This document shows, piece after piece, positions 1-8,733 of a stretch of DNA of 64,000 nt; the stretch's first letter is position 1, and every line of letters begins with the position of its first letter. Source of the DNA: Brevibacterium paucivorans (GTDB lineage Bacteria; Actinomycetota; Actinomycetes; Actinomycetales; Brevibacteriaceae); NCBI RefSeq assembly GCF_016907735.1, contig NZ_JAFBCP010000001.1, positions 1,302,001 to 1,366,000 on the forward strand, read 5' to 3'. The notes below the pieces were generated by a model. That model saw nothing but the letters and a program-made list of their open reading frames with translations. It searched no databases and had not been told where the DNA came from. A program made the translations under genes and the position numbers.

Positions 1-1613
1 ACCCACGCCTGGTTGGCCGGAAGGGAAATGTCGGTGTCGGGTTCGTTGCTGAAAGTGACGGGGCTGGTCTCGCTGGACCCCGCACCTTCCTTACCCCGGT
101 CTTGGGTGCGGTTGGGGGTGGGCGGTTCGCCTGTGGCCAGCAACTCGCCGAGGTCGTTCACGGACGCTCGGAACCTCGCCTCCTCCTTTTGGAAGGCGGG
201 GCTGCCGTTGGCGATCTCGAAAATTGAGGCCATGAAGTTCTGTGGCGAAGTATTTTCTTCAAGCCTGCGCACCAGATAGCTCACGGCCGCGTCGAACTGG
301 TCGGGATGGACTGCCGGCACGTAAAGGAGCAGGTCTCCAACGTCAGCCGAGATCACCTCGGCCTGCTTGGTGGCCATCCCTTGCAACATCTCAAACTCAA
401 CGCGGTCCGTGAGCCCCCGAGCCACGCTGAGCTCATGCGCGAACGCGATGTCGAACAGGTTGTGCCCGGCGACCCCTAAGCGCAGTCCGGCAGTGTTTTC
501 CGAGGTGAGCGTCCAGTGGAGGATGCGTTTGTAGTTGGCGTCGGTGGCCTGTTTGGTGGGGTTGACGGTAAGCGGCCAGTTTGCGAGTTCCGCGTGGACG
601 CGCTCCATGGCCAGGTTTGCGCCCTTGACGAGTCGCACTTTGATTTCCGCGCCACCAGCCTCAACACGTGAGCGCGCAAATTCGCTCAGGCGCTGGATCG
701 CAGGCAGGGCATCCGGGAGGTATGCCTGGATGACGATCCCGGCTGACAGTTGGTGGAACTCTTCTTCCGACAGCAGCCGCATGAACACATCGATGGTGAG
801 GTTGAGGTCGTTGTACTCCTCCATGTCGAGGTTGATGAACTTGGCGCCTCGGGCCGCCTGCTCTTCACTGCGCGCCTGCTCCATTGCTTGCCGGTACAGC
901 GGACGCAACCGGTCCACAACGTAGGTGACCGTTTCGTCGTAGGACCACATGTTGATGCGGCTGGCCACGGACGACACCTTAATCGACACGTAGTCAACAT
1001 CGTCGCGGGCTAGCAGATCGTGGGTCTGTTCCAAGTGGTTGTCGGCTTCTTCTTCACCCAGGACGGCTTCGCCCAGCAGGTTGATGTTGAGCCGGTGGCC
1101 GCCGCGTTTCAGCGTGGCCACAGTTTTGCCGAACTGTTCCGGGCGCGCATCGACCACCATGTGTCCCACCATGTTGCGCAGGCGGGCCCGTGCTGCGGGG
1201 ATGACGAGGTCGGGCATTGCGGTGGCAAGTGTGGCACCTGCTTGGATCTGCGCGCGATCCGCAAGTGACATGCTCTCTGGGGTCAGGCGCGCCACTTCAG
1301 TGAGTGCGCGTGCGGCGGCTTTGGTGTCTTCGATCCGGATCACACGGTCCACAAATCCGCTGGTGAACGGCAACCCGTTGGGATCAGACAGCACGGCAGC
1401 CAGGCGTTGTTCTTGTTTGAGCGCCTGGGTGCTTGCGTGCCGAGGTGGTGAAGACTTCGCGCGCCCTGCTGACTTTGCGGTGGACAAGCGCAACCAGCGT
1501 CGCACCCGGTCAACTGCCTTGTTTGCCAACTCGGCCAGTTCGCTGTTGGCCGGGTTGACCAGATCGGTTGGGTCCGTTTGGAGGTCGCCCTGCGTGTGTG
1601 GAGCGTGATTCAC
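1..1613 (-). CDS. putA: Bifunctional proline dehydrogenase / L-glutamate-gamma-semialdehyde dehydrogenase, N-terminal part (continues beyond window)
   Basis: The minus-strand frame is open from a GTG at 1613 to the window edge, giving about 537 residues. It contains the proline dehydrogenase barrel: 'VRLVKGANLAMERVHAEL' and a final barrel segment with 'YLVRRLEENTSPQNFM' are typical of PutA. It runs on into the linker 'NDLGELLATGEPPTPNRTQD' and 'FSNEPDTDISLPANQAW', which in the family leads into the aldehyde dehydrogenase domain, here outside the window. There is no N-terminal ribbon-helix-helix segment, so it is not the autoregulating E. coli type. It oxidises proline to P5C (FAD) and then to glutamate (NAD). 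The GTG start is preceded by AGGA six bases away; the ATG at 1620 is out of frame. Confidence 0.9.
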   Translation of the reverse strand, partial: MNHAPHTQGDLQTDPTDLVNPANSELAELANKAVDRVRRWLRLSTAKSAGRAKSSPPRHASTQALKQEQRLAAVLSDPNGLPFTSGFVDRVIRIEDTKAAARALTEVARLTPESMSLADRAQIQAGATLATAMPDLVIPAARARLRNMVGHMVVDARPEQFGKTVATLKRGGHRLNINLLGEAVLGEEEADNHLEQTHDLLARDDVDYVSIKVSSVASRINMWSYDETVTYVVDRLRPLYRQAMEQARSEEQAARGAKFINLDMEEYNDLNLTIDVFMRLLSEEEFHQLSAGIVIQAYLPDALPAIQRLSEFARSRVEAGGAEIKVRLVKGANLAMERVHAELANWPLTVNPTKQATDANYKRILHWTLTSENTAGLRLGVAGHNLFDIAFAHELSVARGLTDRVEFEMLQGMATKQAEVISADVGDLLLYVPAVHPDQFDAAVSYLVRRLEENTSPQNFMASIFEIANGSPAFQKEEARFRASVNDLGELLATGEPPTPNRTQDRGKEGAGSSETSPVTFSNEPDTDISLPANQAW

Positions 1614-1803
1614 AGTGCATCCTAACTGGGAAACTCACCCCGCTGAGCACAGCCAGCGAGCAGGGCCTGCTGGTGTTTAAACCAGCAGTCCTACCAGCGA
1701 CTTTGCCAGCAAGAGCAAGCGTCCCGTAACTCGTTTATTCGTCTTTGAAAATCGATTGTTAGAACGTTCGCTTTTCGTTCGGTGATCCCAGGCTACCCGC
1801 CGC

Positions 1804-1863
1804 ACGGCGCAAAACGAGCAAAACTACGCAATATATTGCGCCGTATTGATCGCTTTGCGCCGT
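1804..1863. repeat. Dispersed 60-bp hairpin repeat, copy 1
   Basis: An imperfect inverted repeat: the left arm at 1804-1830 begins ACGGCGCAAAACGAGC and the right arm at 1837-1863 ends GCTTTGCGCCGT, around an AT-rich centre ATATAT. It matches the copies at 31098, 33181, 61012 and 62604 and the half copy at 29314. It lies in the 324-base gap between putA and the small His-rich gene. That gap otherwise holds only the terminator hairpin at 1876-1918. This copy has more arm mismatches than the others. Confidence 0.8.
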
Positions 1864-1875
1864 ATCGCCCAACCA

Positions 1876-1918
1876 AAAAGCTCAAGCCCGACACATCGCG
1901 TGCCGGGCTTGAGCTTTT
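1876..1918 (-). terminator. Bidirectional-looking Rho-independent terminator
   Basis: A perfect 15-bp stem: AAAAGCTCAAGCCCG (1876-1890) pairs with CGGGCTTGAGCTTTT (1904-1918) around a 13-nt loop. On the minus strand it starts 20 bases after the stop of the His-rich gene and ends in CTTTTTGG, so it is most likely that gene's terminator. Confidence 0.8.
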
Positions 1919-1937
1919 ATCTAAAGATCAGTGCAGA

Positions 1938-2099
1938 TCAGTGCTCGTCGTAGTGACCTTCGTGTTCTGCGTGGCGGTGTCCGTCGTGAACGTAGTCAAC
2001 GTGGTCACCGTGCTGAACGGCTTCGTGGCCACAGTTTTCGCCGTGCTTGTGGTCTTCAACGGTGTGTTCTGCCTGGTTGTGTTCGGTTCCAGCGATCAT
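1938..2099 (-). CDS. Small histidine-rich, probably metal-binding protein (53 aa)
   Basis: A short minus-strand frame starts ATG at 2099 after GGAGG (spacing 5) and stops at 1938. The product contains 'CGHEAVQHGDHVDYVHDGHR' followed by 'HAEHEGHYDEH': about 14 of 53 residues are His, with one Cys and many Asp/Glu. Very similar small His-rich proteins are widespread in actinobacteria and are usually annotated only as zinc-transport-related or hypothetical. Zinc or nickel binding or buffering is inferred from composition. A strong terminator follows it. It is a monocistronic gene, unrelated in strand to mgtE downstream. The overlapping plus-strand frame at 1782-2165 is rejected as a shadow. Confidence 0.75.
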   Translation of the reverse strand: MIAGTEHNQAEHTVEDHKHGENCGHEAVQHGDHVDYVHDGHRHAEHEGHYDEH

Positions 2100-2274
2100 G
2101 ACTGCCTCCATGTAGTCAGTTACCTAAGTCAGCTCGGGCGAGCTGTTCTCACACCTCAATTCTGACACACTTATAAGCGCATGGCAATATGTTTATACAA
2201 AATCATCGCGCACCCCCACTCCCACCCACTCAACCGACCCCTAAAATGAATGTGGTCCAGTGGGAGGAGCCAAC

Positions 2275-3639
2275 ATGACTGTTAATGTGCACGACGCAAT
2301 TGAGCAGCTCGAAGACGAACTCGCCAGTTCGCATCTGGATTCGGCGCACCTGGATGTCATCAACAGTCTGGCCAAACAGATTCCCACTCACGAACTCACG
2401 CGCCTTGTCAGCAACCGCCCCATCGTCCAGTCCGCGGTCCTGTTCCGGGTGCTCAAGAAGGACGAAGCCCTCACGGTCTTCGAAAACCTCCCACCCAGCT
2501 ACCAAGCTGACTTAATCCAGGCGCTCCGTGGCCCCGACGTCACCGAAATCATCGAAGGCCTAGACCCCGACGACCGCGCCGAACTCTTCGGCGAACTCCC
2601 TGCCATCGTCGTGAAGTCCATGATGAAGGGTCTCTCGCACGACGAACGCACCAAAACCTCGATCGTGCTGGGCTACCCACGTGACGCGATCGGCCGCTAC
2701 ATGTCGCCGGAAGTCCTGTCACTTCACGAAGATTGGGACGCTCGCCGCGCCTTAGAGGTTGTGCGGGAACGCATTTATGAACCAGAAACCGTGTACCTCC
2801 TACCCGTCCTCGCCCGAGGTCGCACCCTGGTTGGCGTCGTGTCCCTCCGTACGTTGGTGGGGGCTTCACCTGATACACCCGTCACCGAGCTGATGCGTGA
2901 ACCGTCGTCTGTTGAAGCCATGACCGACCGTGAAGATGCAGCGCGTAGTTTCTTGGATCAGCGGCTCATTGCGATGCCCGTGGTTGACGCTGAAAACCGC
3001 CTCTTGGGCATCCTCACTATGGACGACGCCCTGGACATTATTGACGAAGAAGACGCCGAGGACGCCGCCCGCGGATCCGGTTCGGAACCTCTGGACCGTT
3101 CCTACATGTCCTCGAGCATCATGAAGATCGTCAAGAGCCGCATTGTGTGGCTGTTGGTGTTGGCCGTTTCAGCCGTTCTGACGGTGCAGGTGCTTGACCT
3201 GTATGAAGATCGCCTGGCTCAAGTCGTGGCTCTGGCCCTGTTCATCCCGCTGCTCACGGGTACCGGTGGTAACGCTGGCAACCAGGCGGCAACCACGGTG
3301 ACGCGCGCGCTTGCCGTTGGTGAGGTGCGTGTGCGTGACTTGATGATGGTGATGTGGCGTGAGGTTCGCGTGGGCGCCTCTCTGGGGTTGGTGCTGGGAA
3401 GTCTGGGCTTCCTGATCTCTGGTCTCATTTACGGGTTCCAGCTGGGTTCCGTCATTGGACTCACCCTGTTGTGTATCTGCACGATGGCCGCGTCCGTGGG
3501 CGGGCTCATGCCCATCTTGGCGAAAAAAGTAGGCGCCGACCCTGCCGTTTTCTCCAACCCGTTCATTTCGACATTTTGTGACGCAACGGGCCTCATCATT
3601 TACTTCACGATCGCTACTGTAATTTTGGGCCTGCACTGA
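2275..3639 (+). CDS. mgtE: Magnesium transporter MgtE
   Basis: A 454-residue Mg2+ channel. The order is an N-terminal superhelical MgtE_N domain (about residues 10-125), two CBS domains (about 130-255, with 'VYLLPVLARGRTLVGVVSLR' and 'LLGILTMDDALDIIDEED'), a plug helix and five membrane helices from about residue 275. The channel signature 'FIPLLTGTGGNAGNQAATT' and the C-terminal 'FCDATGLIIYF', containing the pore aspartate, are intact. In the family the acidic N and CBS domains sense cytosolic Mg2+ and close the channel. I chose ATG 2275 because GGGAGGAG sits just before it; the in-frame GTG at 2260 overlaps that ribosome site. The threonine aldolase gene follows 18 bases later and is probably co-transcribed. 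Confidence 0.95.
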   Translation: MTVNVHDAIEQLEDELASSHLDSAHLDVINSLAKQIPTHELTRLVSNRPIVQSAVLFRVLKKDEALTVFENLPPSYQADLIQALRGPDVTEIIEGLDPDDRAELFGELPAIVVKSMMKGLSHDERTKTSIVLGYPRDAIGRYMSPEVLSLHEDWDARRALEVVRERIYEPETVYLLPVLARGRTLVGVVSLRTLVGASPDTPVTELMREPSSVEAMTDREDAARSFLDQRLIAMPVVDAENRLLGILTMDDALDIIDEEDAEDAARGSGSEPLDRSYMSSSIMKIVKSRIVWLLVLAVSAVLTVQVLDLYEDRLAQVVALALFIPLLTGTGGNAGNQAATTVTRALAVGEVRVRDLMMVMWREVRVGASLGLVLGSLGFLISGLIYGFQLGSVIGLTLLCICTMAASVGGLMPILAKKVGADPAVFSNPFISTFCDATGLIIYFTIATVILGLH

Positions 3640-3657
3640 CCCCATCAGGAGGAAACC

Positions 3658-4698
3658 GTGAAACAACTACACAACAGCGAACTCGTTCACTTTGGGTCAG
3701 ACAACTATGCGGGAGCGCACCCCGAGGTGCTCGATGCCTTGAGTGTCGCCTCGGGCGGGCATGTGCCTGGGTACGGCGAAGACCCGTACACGGAACGTTT
3801 GCGCGAGTGGGCCCGCGAAACCTTTGGAGCCGACGCCCTGATTTTCCCCGTATTTAACGGCACGGGCGCCAATGTCGTTTCCCTCGCCGCGCTCAACCCC
3901 AGGTGGGGGCACGTGATCGCGGCCCCCTCGGCGCACATCAACACTGATGAAACCGCGGCCCCGGAGACTTCGATCGGCATCAAGGTCAAGCCGGCGCCTG
4001 CCATTGACGGCAAGCTCACCCCCGAGGCCGTCACCGGCGCACTGTCTAGCCGGAATTTCGTGCATGAGGCTCAAACGACCTCGGTCAGCGTGTCCAACTC
4101 CACTGAGTTGGGCACCGTCTACCAGGTGGAGGAGTTCCGGGCCATCGCCGAGGTGGCCCACACGTCGGGCTTGTCGGTCCACCTTGACGGCGCGCGGCTT
4201 GCGTGCGCGGCGGCCGCCACGGGGGCGGGGTTGGAAGAATTGACCCGTGGCGCTGACGTCATTTCTTTGGGTGCGACGAAGAACGGCGCGTTTGGCGCGG
4301 AGGCGGTCGTGGTGCGCAATCCCGAGGCGGTTTCTGGGATTCAGTATCTGAATAAGTCGCTGTTGCAGTTGCCGTCGAAGGCTCGGTTTATTTCAGCGCA
4401 GTTGCTGGCCCTGTTCGATGGTGATTTGTGGTTGCGCAACGCCGAGCACGCGAATGCGCAGGCGGCGAAGTTGGCGAAGGGTCTCATTGAGGCCGGTTTC
4501 AGTGTGCCGGTGAAGACGCAAGCGAACGCGGTGATTGCCAGCGTTGAGCCTGACGTGGTGGAGCGTGTGCTGTCGCAGGGCGTGATTTTTTATGCCTGGC
4601 CGTTTGTGGAAAACGGGATTCGCCTCATGACTGCGTGGGACACCCCGGACTCTGCAATTGATGAGCTGATCAGCACATTTGTTGCCGCACGGGGTTAG
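3658..4698 (+). CDS. ltaE: Low-specificity L-threonine aldolase (beta-eliminating lyase family)
   Basis: A 346-residue fold-type I PLP enzyme that cleaves L-threonine or allo-threonine to glycine and acetaldehyde. Visible landmarks are 'FGSDNYAGAHPEVL' at the N-terminus, 'FPVFNGTGANV' (about 63-73), the cofactor-contacting 'VHLDGARL' (174-181) and the Schiff-base lysine K208 in 'LGATKNGAFGAEA'. Length is normal for the family. It starts at GTG 3658 with a perfect AGGAGG seven bases upstream. It lies directly behind mgtE, but no functional link is obvious beyond shared transcription. Confidence 0.9.
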   Translation: MKQLHNSELVHFGSDNYAGAHPEVLDALSVASGGHVPGYGEDPYTERLREWARETFGADALIFPVFNGTGANVVSLAALNPRWGHVIAAPSAHINTDETAAPETSIGIKVKPAPAIDGKLTPEAVTGALSSRNFVHEAQTTSVSVSNSTELGTVYQVEEFRAIAEVAHTSGLSVHLDGARLACAAAATGAGLEELTRGADVISLGATKNGAFGAEAVVVRNPEAVSGIQYLNKSLLQLPSKARFISAQLLALFDGDLWLRNAEHANAQAAKLAKGLIEAGFSVPVKTQANAVIASVEPDVVERVLSQGVIFYAWPFVENGIRLMTAWDTPDSAIDELISTFVAARG

Positions 4699-4837
4699 AG
4701 GCCAGGGCCCGCAAGGGGTTCAGTAGCGGATTGCGTAGCGGATGGTGTGAAAAACTGTGTCAGTGCCACGTGTTTAGATCCCACATGTATAGGTGATGGC
4801 CTTTAACCCGAAGGCCACGGACTTGATTGGAGTCACC

Positions 4838-5254
4838 ATGCCCGCACAGAAGAATCAGCCAGTTCACCAGTCCACACCCATGTTTCACAGCTTCGAAGCT
4901 TGGGAAGAGCAGCCTCTTGAGAACAAGTGGGTCTACACGTTTGACACACGAAACTTCTACCCGCTCAAGAGCGCGTCACAGATCATGGACTTGATCCAGG
5001 GTCTGCAACACGACGAATTCCTGACCATTGAGAATGTCCAAGACCCATCGCGCTTCACCCAATGCAAGCGTCAGGACAGCGGATTCATGGCCGAAGCAGC
5101 CATGCCCCACCAGCTCACCGGCTTTGGAGACAGCCCTGAACGTCTAGTTGTTTCCATGGCCACGTGCTACCAGATCATGTCCCATTACGTGACGTCTAAC
5201 GGGAGCGCACCGGCGTTTGATTCGCTTTACACGTTCCCCATTGACACGTACTAG
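4838..5254 (+). CDS. Hypothetical protein (138 aa)
   Basis: I do not recognise this family. ATG 4838 has GGAG at a good distance; the longer frame from 4793 has no ribosome site and a composition unlike the rest. The protein is soluble with no signal or membrane segment. It has an aromatic N-terminal half ('WVYTFDTRNFYPLKSASQI'), a central 'DEFLTIENVQDPSRF' and an acidic 'GDSPERLVVSMATCYQIM'. The mixed alpha/beta pattern vaguely recalls small immunity proteins such as the Imm1 group, but I see no diagnostic residues and no neighbouring toxin. A strong hairpin follows nine bases after the stop, so it looks monocistronic. Confidence 0.6.
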   Translation: MPAQKNQPVHQSTPMFHSFEAWEEQPLENKWVYTFDTRNFYPLKSASQIMDLIQGLQHDEFLTIENVQDPSRFTQCKRQDSGFMAEAAMPHQLTGFGDSPERLVVSMATCYQIMSHYVTSNGSAPAFDSLYTFPIDTY

Positions 5255-5263
5255 CCAAAAGGT

Positions 5264-5310
5264 GGGTTGTAGCGACCAGCCTCACCGGGAGTGACTGGTC
5301 GCTACAACCC
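5264..5310 (+). terminator. Perfect 16-bp hairpin after the hypothetical gene
   Basis: GGGTTGTAGCGACCAG (5264-5279) pairs fully with CTGGTCGCTACAACCC (5295-5310) around a 15-nt loop. It begins nine bases past a stop codon, so terminator is the simplest role, though no T-run follows. The rest of the 240-base gap to 5495 is AT-rich and probably carries the promoter of the MFS gene. Confidence 0.6.
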
Positions 5311-5494
5311 ATCTGGCTGGCATTAGTTGGGTGCTTTGATTGAGTCCCTAACTCGAATGTGTGACTTATCACGTTTGTGTTGAGTTTTACGTGCTATATC
5401 TAGAAATTACTTCGTCGCGCCAGTAACCCCAGTCACATGACGCGACGAACACAACCGAACACTCCCATCTGAGAAGTCAGCAGAAGGTGATCGC

Positions 5495-6967
5495 ATGTCG
5501 ACAGCGCAGTCAGCGACCGACAAGCCAATCAAGACCAGCATCCCCATCCGCATGCACGATATGCCGTGGTCACGGTTCCACTGGATGGTCATCGTCGGCT
5601 TGGGTACCGCATGGATTCTTGACGGCGTTGAAGTCCAGATTGTTGCAGCCGGAGGTTTCGAGTCCTCGCTCAACATGACCACGTTGCAGGTCACATTCGC
5701 TGCGACCATCTACCTGCTTGGCCAGGTCACGGGAGCGCTTCTGTTTGGGCGACTCACCGACACGCTGGGTCGCAAGAAAATGTTCGTACTCACGCTGTTC
5801 TTGTACCTAATCGCATCACTGATCTGTGCGGCTTCCCCAGCACCGTGGTTCTTCTATATTTTCCGGTTCATCGCCGGTATGGGAATCGGCGGTGAGTACT
5901 CCGCTGTGAACTCCGCGATCGACGAACTGATCCCCGGCAAACAACGCGGACGCGTTGACCTCGCGATTAACGGAACGTATTGGTTGGGTGCGGGTATTGG
6001 CGCTGCGGTCAGTAGCGTGTTCCTCAACGAGGGGTACTTCGACCAAAACATTGGTTGGCGTCTCGCGTTCCTTGTGGGCCCAATCCTGGGTCTGGGAATC
6101 ATTTACCTGCGCCGTCACATTCCGGAAAGCCCGCGCTGGTTGGCCAAGCACGGTCGTGAAGAAGAGGGCGAAAGGATCGTGCAAGCCATTGAGCAGGAGG
6201 TCAAAGACTCCGGCCGTGAACTCCCCCAGCGCACTAAGGACGACTACATTTGGCTTCGTCGCACTGAGGGCCTGAACTTCAAGCAACTCATCTGGGTGTT
6301 CTTCAAGCTCTACCCCACGCGCACAGTGTTGGGTGCAACCCTGATGATCACGCAGAGCTTCCTCTACAACGCCATCTTCTTCACGTACTCGTTGGTTCTG
6401 CAGAACTTCTATGACCTGGAGGCGGCGGAGGCCGCACTGTACTTCTTCCCGTTCGCGCTTGGTAACCTGCTGGGCCCCGTACTGCTTGGCCCACTCTTTG
6501 ACACGGTGGGTCGCAGGAAGATGATCGCCGGGTGCTACAGCATCTCCGGCGTGGTATTGGCAGTCTCGTCACTCATGTTCGTCAACGACATGCTTAACCC
6601 GCTGACCCACACATTGTTCTGGTGTATATCGTTCTTCTTCGCATCCGCCGGCGCTTCAGCGGGATACCTGACAGTGTCTGAAATCTTCCCTCAGGAAGTC
6701 CGCGGACAAGCGATCTCATACTTCTTCTCGATCGCCCAGATCGCTGGCTCGTTGGGACCCGTCTTATTTGGTGTCCTTATTGGTGACGGAACCTCGCGCG
6801 AACCCATGATGTGGGGATACCTGCTGGCAACCGGTGTCATGCTCATTGGTGCCGCAGTCGCCGCCGTGTGGGGAGTCGACGCAGAAGGTAAGTCGCTCGA
6901 AGAAATCGCGCCACCACTGATCGAATTCGACGATGATGGTAACGAGATCTCACACCTGCCCAAATAA
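5495..6967 (+). CDS. MFS transporter, sugar/metabolite:H+ symporter type
   Basis: A 490-residue major facilitator with about 12 membrane helices. Family marks are the loop 2-3 motif 'GRLTDTLGRKKMF', the second copy 'GPLFDTVGRRKMI' in the C-terminal half, 'FRFIAGMGIGGEYSAVNSAI' in helix 4 and 'IPESPRWL' before the central loop. These place it with metabolite:H+ symporters (sugar-porter-like). The substrate cannot be read from sequence; organic acids or sugars are typical. It starts at ATG 5495 with AGAAGG upstream. A universal stress protein follows 21 bases later and is probably in the same transcript. Confidence 0.88.
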   Translation: MSTAQSATDKPIKTSIPIRMHDMPWSRFHWMVIVGLGTAWILDGVEVQIVAAGGFESSLNMTTLQVTFAATIYLLGQVTGALLFGRLTDTLGRKKMFVLTLFLYLIASLICAASPAPWFFYIFRFIAGMGIGGEYSAVNSAIDELIPGKQRGRVDLAINGTYWLGAGIGAAVSSVFLNEGYFDQNIGWRLAFLVGPILGLGIIYLRRHIPESPRWLAKHGREEEGERIVQAIEQEVKDSGRELPQRTKDDYIWLRRTEGLNFKQLIWVFFKLYPTRTVLGATLMITQSFLYNAIFFTYSLVLQNFYDLEAAEAALYFFPFALGNLLGPVLLGPLFDTVGRRKMIAGCYSISGVVLAVSSLMFVNDMLNPLTHTLFWCISFFFASAGASAGYLTVSEIFPQEVRGQAISYFFSIAQIAGSLGPVLFGVLIGDGTSREPMMWGYLLATGVMLIGAAVAAVWGVDAEGKSLEEIAPPLIEFDDDGNEISHLPK

Positions 6968-6988
6968 GTTTCATGAAAGGGTAAAGCT

Positions 6989-7609
6989 ATGACCACCGAC
7001 CCACGCTCACAAAACATGCAGAACCAGGCAGAGAAGACCTCGGAACCACCTGCCACGGGAGTCACCGAAGAGTCCCGCGAATACGTGGTGGTTGTGGGGG
7101 TGTCAGACACGTCGAATTCACCCACAGCACTGGCGTGGGCCATGGATATGGTCCGCGCCCGAGGTGGTCGACTGATCGCGGTGCGCGCATCTACCGCTGG
7201 GGGCGGGTTCAATGCGTACGCCTCGGCGCCGGCTACCGGCCGCAGGCCCTTGGAACCGGAAGTGGCGAAGCTGAAGGCCGATGTGATTTCGGTTCTTGGC
7301 GCGGAAGCCGTCGAAGGCCCTGATTCTGTGGTTGACGTGCACGTTTTCCGTGGTGAAACGTCACGGGTGCTGCGCAACGTGAGTAAAAACGCCAGCCTGC
7401 TGGTGCTCGATGCGCCACGCAACCCCGTCACCCAGCCACTGTTGGCGCCGCGGGTGGTGTACAACGTGGACTGCCCTGTGGTGATGATGCCACCTACCAT
7501 TTCTGGCGACCGCCCCAGTCGCTGGATGCGGGCGTTTGACTCGATGGGTCGGGCGATTGCACGAGGCACTGGCACCGCGGGCCGTCCCGGATTGGGTGGA
7601 CACCTCTAG
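6989..7609 (+). CDS. Universal stress protein family protein
   Basis: A 206-residue single UspA domain with an approximately 30-residue polar N-terminal extension. The beta1 strand 'YVVVVGVSDTSNSPTALAWA' and the C-terminal 'VVYNVDCPVVMMPP' fit the fold. The usual ATP-binding G-x2-G-x9-G-S/T pattern is not clear, so ATP binding is doubtful. An AAGGG ribosome site precedes ATG 6989. It sits directly behind the MFS gene, a common arrangement in which a Usp protein is tied to a transporter. Its last codons lie inside an imperfect 32-bp tandem duplication, which suggests the C-terminus has been remodelled. Confidence 0.75.
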   Translation: MTTDPRSQNMQNQAEKTSEPPATGVTEESREYVVVVGVSDTSNSPTALAWAMDMVRARGGRLIAVRASTAGGGFNAYASAPATGRRPLEPEVAKLKADVISVLGAEAVEGPDSVVDVHVFRGETSRVLRNVSKNASLLVLDAPRNPVTQPLLAPRVVYNVDCPVVMMPPTISGDRPSRWMRAFDSMGRAIARGTGTAGRPGLGGHL

Positions 7610-7644
7610 GTCGCCGTCCCGAACTAGGTGGGCACCTCTAGGAA
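7581..7644. repeat. Imperfect 32-bp tandem duplication at the 3' end of the Usp gene
   Basis: The units 7581-7612 and 7613-7644 both start GCCGTCCCG and share CACCTCTAGG near their ends. The first copy supplies the Usp stop codon; the second is noncoding. The period is not a multiple of three. Confidence 0.7.
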
Positions 7645-7704
7645 CGGGCGCTCCTCGTGGCACAATAGTCGGAACTTCCGTATCCACAGTCAGAGGATTC
7701 CCCT

Positions 7705-8649
7705 ATGCACGACCGCATCACTCTCCGGTTTCTTGCGGCCCCCACAGATGAAACAAAAGACGGCTTAAGCATTCAGGCGGGACGAGTTCTCGAGTGGATC
7801 GACAAGGCGGGATTCGCGTGTGCGGCCGGGTACAGCGGACGCTATTGCGTCACTGCGTACGTGGGTAATGTTCACTTCTCACAGCCCATCCGCCCTGGTG
7901 AGTTAGTGGAAGCGTCTGCGCGGATCATCTACACGGGACGCACCAGCATGCACGTGTTGGTCACGGTGGAATCGGCGAACCCGCGCACGGGCGAGTTTGC
8001 GTTGGCAACGCACTGCCTTCTGGTGTTCGTGGCCATGGACGACAACCGCAAGCCAGTCGAGATCCCTAAGTGGCGCCCGCGCACACGTGAAGACGAAGAG
8101 CTGTCAAAGGATGCGTTGGAACGGATCGAAGCGCGCAAAGCGATTCACGACGTTACGCTCGCCCAAACCTTCAGTAATGAAGGCACGACACCGGAGCTGA
8201 CGTTGCGGTTCTTGGCGAACCCGTCGGACGTGAACTGGGGCGGTAATGCGCACGGTGGCATTGTCATGCGTTGGCTGACCGAATGCGCGCAGGCACTGTC
8301 CACCAGTTTTGTTGGGCAACCCACCGTGTGCGTGTATACCGGTGGTGTGCATTTCCACGGCCCCGTTCACATTGGTGATGTCGTGGAAGTCGACGGGCGA
8401 ATCATCCACACCGGGCCTCATTCGGTACACATTTCGCTGCGCGTGCGTTCTGCGAACCCCCGCGATATGAAGTTCCGGCTGACCACCCGTTGCACCATGA
8501 TTTTTGTTCACATCAACGAACACAGAAAAGCGTCCGAGGTGCCCCAGCTGGAACTCAGAAGCGAAGAGGACCGGCTACTGGATGCTCACGCCCTGGATCT
8601 GATTGCGCGCCGCGAGCGCCTCCCTCGCCTGCCACTCCCCAGGCGGTGA
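7705..8649 (+). CDS. Acyl-CoA thioesterase with two hotdog domains
   Basis: A 314-residue protein made of two tandem hotdog domains (about 1-130 and 165-290) of the BACH/ACOT type. Repeated landmarks are 'VTAYVGNVHFSQPIRPGELV' in the first domain and 'VYTGGVHFHGPVHIGDVV' in the second, each followed by an 'IxxTGxxSxHxxxxVxSANPR' strand pair. The second domain has 'NWGGNAHGGIVMRWL', the hotdog helix with the expected Asn/His region, and the first has 'IQAGRVLEWIDKAG'. It hydrolyses acyl-CoA to free acid and CoA; chain preference is unknown. The start is ATG 7705 after CAGAGGA. It stands alone. Confidence 0.85.
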   Translation: MHDRITLRFLAAPTDETKDGLSIQAGRVLEWIDKAGFACAAGYSGRYCVTAYVGNVHFSQPIRPGELVEASARIIYTGRTSMHVLVTVESANPRTGEFALATHCLLVFVAMDDNRKPVEIPKWRPRTREDEELSKDALERIEARKAIHDVTLAQTFSNEGTTPELTLRFLANPSDVNWGGNAHGGIVMRWLTECAQALSTSFVGQPTVCVYTGGVHFHGPVHIGDVVEVDGRIIHTGPHSVHISLRVRSANPRDMKFRLTTRCTMIFVHINEHRKASEVPQLELRSEEDRLLDAHALDLIARRERLPRLPLPRR

Positions 8650-8733
8650 CCCCCGCCGAGGTGGTCCGCGGGGCGCAGAGGTGGGGCACCTGGGTGTCTG
8701 ACACCTCGGGACACTGCCCGGAGAATTACACGG

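Noticed and set aside
1782..2165. 127-codon plus-strand frame
   Set aside because: It translates a hairpin repeat, a terminator and the reverse of the His-rich gene, giving Val/Phe runs; no ribosome site.
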